In this document: piece by piece, positions 60,819 to 64,000 of the stretch
Layout of the letters: each line of letters starts with the position of its first letter
Position numbering within the stretch: position 1 is the stretch's first letter
The notes under the pieces: generated by a model
Databases searched by the model: none
What the model saw: the letters and a program-made list of their open reading frames with translations, nothing else
What the model was told of the DNA's origin: nothing
Origin: Chryseobacterium indologenes
GTDB lineage: Bacteria > Bacteroidota > Bacteroidia > Flavobacteriales > Weeksellaceae
Assembly (NCBI GenBank): GCA_001013295.1
Contig: LAZY01000044.1
Span: 1 to 64,000, forward strand
Reading direction: 5' to 3'
DNA length: 64,000 bases
Translations under genes and position numbers: made by a program

Positions 60819-63188
60819 CTATAGCCTATCCTGCTCTGCTGCCTTTTTGATTGTTTTTACATTCTTCACGGATTGATTTCCAAAATTGAATTTCAAAGAA
60901 AGTGTAAAACCCTGTGTATCTGTATAATCAAGGAAATAATTATCCTGGTTCGCGTATTTCGTACTCACTTTCTGGCCCGTTGTTCTGAAAATATCGCTGA
61001 CAATAAGCCCCGCTTCAAGTTTTTTATTAAAGAACTTCCTATTCATCACAAAATAAGCAGACCATGTACTGGAAATTCTGAAAGGTCCCTGAATTCCCGG
61101 AGAGTAATAACGGTGTCCCATTTCCATTTTCCAGTCGCTGGCTTTATCTAAAGTAAAGCTTGTAGAAATATTAGAACTCAGATTCCATACTTTATTCTGG
61201 TGCAATATTCCGTCAACACCGTTGAAATAGTTTTCGTTATGTTCCAGATTTTCAGACACGATAATATTCCACCAAGGTTTTACTTCGAAATTTTTATATA
61301 GACTCAGACCAAAAGCCTGCCCTTTCTCGATATTGGTAAAATGGTACACCACATTGTTCGTCGCCGGTACCTGATAAGAAATCTCCATAGCCGGATACTG
61401 ATCTTTACGGTAATACAGATCCACATTCCAGTTCTTCCAGGAATAGCTCAGGTTCAGATTATGAGTAATCGTTGCTTTTAGCTGGGGATCTCCCTGGAAA
61501 TATGAGAACAGATTATAATAAGATTTTGCCGGATTCAGCCATGAGTAAGAAGGTCTGCTGATTCTTTTGCCATAGGAGAATCCGAATTCCTGTTTATTTT
61601 CTGTAGTATACTGGGCATAAAAAGTGGGGAAAAATTTCCAGTAACTGCTTTTATTAAGTTCATAAGGTTCAGAGACGATTCCTTCAAGATTCGTCATTTC
61701 AGCACGCAGCCCACCTTTGAAGTTCCATTTTCCGATGTTGTAGGAAAGCGAAGAATACAGGGCAAAATTATGTTCCTTATAGTCGAAGATACTGCTCTTT
61801 TCAGGTCGGTACTCCAATACTCCATTTTCATTATCGGAAAAATTCAATATACTGTTCGTCTTTACAAAGCTGTATTTTACTCCGGATTCAAGTTCCAGTT
61901 TGTCGCCTTTCCACTGATAATCCAACTGCGTAGAATACAATTGTACATCTGCTTTATTCTGCGTGAGGAAATTTTCTTCTCTTGGCAATTGGCCTGCAAA
62001 ATTCAGGTGGGTTGCTACATTCTGATATTTGCTTGCATTGTTTCCGGTAAAGTAGTTGATCCAGGACAAACTGCTTTTCTTATTCAGTTTCCGGTCTATC
62101 TGAAAGCTTAAAGAATTATTGATGGTACGGGAGTGATGATCATTGATCGTCCTGTAATCAGACTCTACAATATCCTGTGCATTGTAGATAAGAGTGGGAA
62201 CATTATAAGTTCCGAAGGATTTCGGAGAAAAAAAACCTGAATAATTGAGGCTTAGGTTAGTGAGACTGTCTATCTCATACTCCACATTGAAATTTAGGGT
62301 ATTCTGGTTATTGTTTTTATCCTTTCTGTTCATGGTACTGATCCATCTGGTCTGACTTTCCTGATAATTGACAAAGTCTGTTCCTTCCCGGTAGTAGGTC
62401 CCTAAGCCTCTGTAATAGCTTGCCATTAAGGAAAGCTTATCTTTTTTATAATATTGGGAAAGGCCAAAGACACCTTTCGCATATTGAGTCTGTACATATT
62501 TGGAAGAGAGAATTCCCCGGTAACCCTCGATCTTGTTCTTTTTCATGACAATATTCAGCACGGCACTTCCTGAAGCTTCATATTTGGCAGGGGGATTGGT
62601 GATAACCTCCACAGATCTGATCTCATCTCCCTGAGTATTTTCCAGAAGGTTTTTGAGTTCATCTCCGGTCAGCATTACTTTTTTATCATTGATCGTCACC
62701 AGGATTCCTGTACTTCCTTTTACGGTAAGCACGTTATTGTTTACACTTACATTGGGCGTATTCTTTAAGATCTCCCAGGCATTCAGTGAAGAGATATTGC
62801 TGTTTTCCACATTAAATTCCAGACGGTCTACCTTTCTTTTCACCAATGGCTTTCTTTTCGTCATGACCACTCCTTCTATTTCCTGAGATTCTTTTTTAAG
62901 GATGATCTGTATAGCGTCAGGACTTTCCAGGTCCAACATCTTTTCATACAAAGAATATCCTTTCCCCGTGGCTACCAGTTTTATGTTCGGCTCTGAAATA
63001 CCCTCCAACATAAAACTTCCGTTGCTATCTGTTTTCAGCTCTTTGATCAGCTCATTTTTTGAATTGAAAAGCTCAATCTTCACGGCTGAAAGTTTTTCAT
63101 GTTCCAGATTTTCGACCGTTCCGCCAATCTTTTGTTTCTGAGCGAGGGTTAATATCGGTAAACACAGGAAAAGAATAATCTTGTTCAT
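60819..63188 (-). CDS. Outer-membrane beta-barrel receptor (TonB-dependent-like)
   Basis: A 789-residue protein starting MNKIILFLCLPILTLAQ, a signal peptide. A CarboxypepD_reg-like beta-sandwich (about 20-95) is followed by a plug-like domain (about 120-215, with AWEILKNTPNVSVNNN) and a large barrel with aromatic strand ends. It ends GFTLSLKFNFGN plus a short Lys-rich tail. This is the OMP_b-brl/TonB-dependent family. The transported substrate is not evident. I start at 63188; a longer start at 63212 would add eight residues before the signal peptide. It is divergent from the sensor kinase gene. Confidence 0.88.
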   Translation of the reverse strand: MNKIILFLCLPILTLAQKQKIGGTVENLEHEKLSAVKIELFNSKNELIKELKTDSNGSFMLEGISEPNIKLVATGKGYSLYEKMLDLESPDAIQIILKKESQEIEGVVMTKRKPLVKRKVDRLEFNVENSNISSLNAWEILKNTPNVSVNNNVLTVKGSTGILVTINDKKVMLTGDELKNLLENTQGDEIRSVEVITNPPAKYEASGSAVLNIVMKKNKIEGYRGILSSKYVQTQYAKGVFGLSQYYKKDKLSLMASYYRGLGTYYREGTDFVNYQESQTRWISTMNRKDKNNNQNTLNFNVEYEIDSLTNLSLNYSGFFSPKSFGTYNVPTLIYNAQDIVESDYRTINDHHSRTINNSLSFQIDRKLNKKSSLSWINYFTGNNASKYQNVATHLNFAGQLPREENFLTQNKADVQLYSTQLDYQWKGDKLELESGVKYSFVKTNSILNFSDNENGVLEYRPEKSSIFDYKEHNFALYSSLSYNIGKWNFKGGLRAEMTNLEGIVSEPYELNKSSYWKFFPTFYAQYTTENKQEFGFSYGKRISRPSYSWLNPAKSYYNLFSYFQGDPQLKATITHNLNLSYSWKNWNVDLYYRKDQYPAMEISYQVPATNNVVYHFTNIEKGQAFGLSLYKNFEVKPWWNIIVSENLEHNENYFNGVDGILHQNKVWNLSSNISTSFTLDKASDWKMEMGHRYYSPGIQGPFRISSTWSAYFVMNRKFFNKKLEAGLIVSDIFRTTGQKVSTKYANQDNYFLDYTDTQGFTLSLKFNFGNQSVKNVKTIKKAAEQDRL

Positions 63189-63267
63189 AATCATATGGTC
63201 TTTTTGATGCAAAACAATACTGCTCTTGTTCTACGTCACAAAATTCTATATTGGGCAGGAGAATTTC

Positions 63268-63344
63268 GGTTAATGGAAGGTTAATGATGGGTTAATGTCT
63301 GTTTCTCTCCAAAAACTGAAATTCTACGGTTAACGAAAGGTTAA
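63268..63344 (+). promoter_or_regulatory. GGTTAA direct repeats at 11-bp spacing (response-regulator box)
   Basis: GGTTAA begins at 63268, 63279 and 63290, then again at 63328 and 63339, so all spacings within clusters are exactly 11 bp and the last cluster lies just upstream of the kinase promoter. Helical-turn direct repeats are the usual sites for OmpR/PhoB-type regulators. Confidence 0.7.
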
Positions 63345-63357
63345 TACCTTTATAATA

Positions 63358-63388
63358 TTTCAGGAAAATGCTTAAAACTTTATCTTTG
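63358..63388 (+). promoter_or_regulatory. Promoter of the sensor kinase gene
   Basis: TATCTTTG (63381-63388) matches TAnnTTTG. A TTTC at 63358-63361 is a weak -33 at 19-bp spacing. The predicted start is close to the ATG at 63394, so the transcript would have almost no leader. Confidence 0.55.
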
Positions 63389-63393
63389 TTTCG

Positions 63394-64000
63394 ATGATAA
63401 CCAAGAGCAAAAATCTGATCTTCCTCTTTGCCACCTTATTCCTTCTTCTACTGGGAATACAGGTGTATTTTCTGTACAAAACCTATCAGGTAAAGGAAAG
63501 AGACATCTACAGATCTGCCAGCGATGGTCTCGCGAGCTTTACGGACAAGCTTGAGAACATCCATGATGCCAAGGAAATGAAAAGTGATACACTTCAGAGA
63601 ATCATCAGCAGATACTATAATAAGGAGATCAGTCAAAAGGAATTCATCTATCATTTCATAGAAGACAGAAAGGCTTCCAGAAAAAGGCTCAATGATTATA
63701 TAGACAGCCGCCTGAAAAAAGATGGGTATAAAATCTCCGCAAGAATTGAATACACTTCTATCATTCATCTTCCGGACAGTACAAAACTGATCAATCAGCC
63801 CATCATCATTTATGAAACAAAAGACAAGGTCAAAAAGCCCAAGGTAACCAGTACCGGAACCTGGAGAACCTCTTCTACCAAGGAAACCAAAGAAAAAGAA
63901 AACAACCGGGAGAGGGAAACATTTTTCGTCACCAGCAAGACCGATTTTGAAATAAAAAATATAAAGGCTCTTGTCTTCAAAGAATTAACTTTATTGATTA
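63394..64000 (+). CDS. Sensor histidine kinase, N-terminal part (runs off the window)
   Basis: From ATG 63394 the frame stays open to the window end (about 202 codons). One transmembrane helix (about 8-27, LIFLFATLFLLLLGIQVYFL) is followed by a periplasmic, Lys/Glu-rich domain including KEMKSDTLQRIISRYYNKE. This is the usual start of Bacteroidota sensor kinases; the kinase core and the partner regulator would lie past 64000. The class is therefore inferred from the N-terminal layout, not seen. The 11-bp GGTTAA repeats upstream fit autoregulation by its regulator. Confidence 0.6.
   Translation, partial: MITKSKNLIFLFATLFLLLLGIQVYFLYKTYQVKERDIYRSASDGLASFTDKLENIHDAKEMKSDTLQRIISRYYNKEISQKEFIYHFIEDRKASRKRLNDYIDSRLKKDGYKISARIEYTSIIHLPDSTKLINQPIIIYETKDKVKKPKVTSTGTWRTSSTKETKEKENNRERETFFVTSKTDFEIKNIKALVFKELTLLI

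Overview
The window reads as chromosome of a member of the Bacteroidota, most likely Chryseobacterium or a close Weeksellaceae relative. This is inferred from several features: four secreted proteins with C-terminal type IX secretion (T9SS) sorting domains, promoters of the TTTG-N17-19-TAnnTTTG type instead of the E. coli type, weak ribosome binding sites, AT-rich DNA, and a flavobacterial-style paa cluster. No rRNA, CRISPR array, complete insertion sequence or prophage is visible.

Layout. Positions 1-10.2 kb hold a tRNA-Met with a consensus promoter, a TlpA-like thioredoxin protein, a small PID-CTERM-like surface protein next to a large T9SS protein, housekeeping genes (clpX, a HIT protein, greA, dtd), a serine hydrolase and a secreted subtilase. 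Positions 10.2-16.7 kb hold two lipoproteins and then a long leftward gene string. It comprises two membrane proteins, a frameshifted 57-codon gene, a winged-helix regulator, a metallophosphoesterase, two small membrane proteins, a Coq4-like protein and a DUF4153/4173-like membrane protein. The same palindromic operator lies at both promoters flanking the regulator gene. Positions 16.8-25.9 kb are accessory: a crotonase, a phage-tail-collar protein beside a T9SS protein, a DUF4241 - SMUG2-like glycosylase - membrane-anchored helicase operon, a CPBP protease, a Cys-rich bacteriocin-like peptide, and a decayed REP-associated (Y1/HUH) transposase.

Positions 25.9-43.9 kb are a complete leftward phenylacetate catabolic cluster in the transcribed order paaK-E-A-B-C-D-G-H-orf-I-J-Y-Z. 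Two unrelated genes, a FG-GAP T9SS protein and a parallel beta-helix protein, sit on either side of paaD. PaaK activates phenylacetate to its CoA ester, PaaABCDE epoxidise the ring, PaaG isomerises to the oxepin, PaaZ opens and oxidises it, PaaJ and PaaH (with an unlinked hydratase) carry out the beta-oxidation, and PaaI and PaaY act on dead-end CoA thioesters. Most gene junctions hold a previously unremarked element: arrays of a degenerate octamer TAnCAATG followed by the same octamer inverted. A TetR regulator gene upstream and a CTAACA-TT-TGTTAG palindrome at the paaK promoter suggest PaaR-like control.

Positions 44-64 kb hold an ABC/membrane protein/TetR/CPBP operon, clpB, a two-component cassette, tandem M43 metalloprotease lipoproteins duplicated with their terminators, a PAP2 phosphatase fused to a putative beta-barrel, an M1 peptidase, an outer-membrane receptor, and the start of a sensor kinase. 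Five GGTTAA boxes at 11-bp spacing precede the kinase gene.
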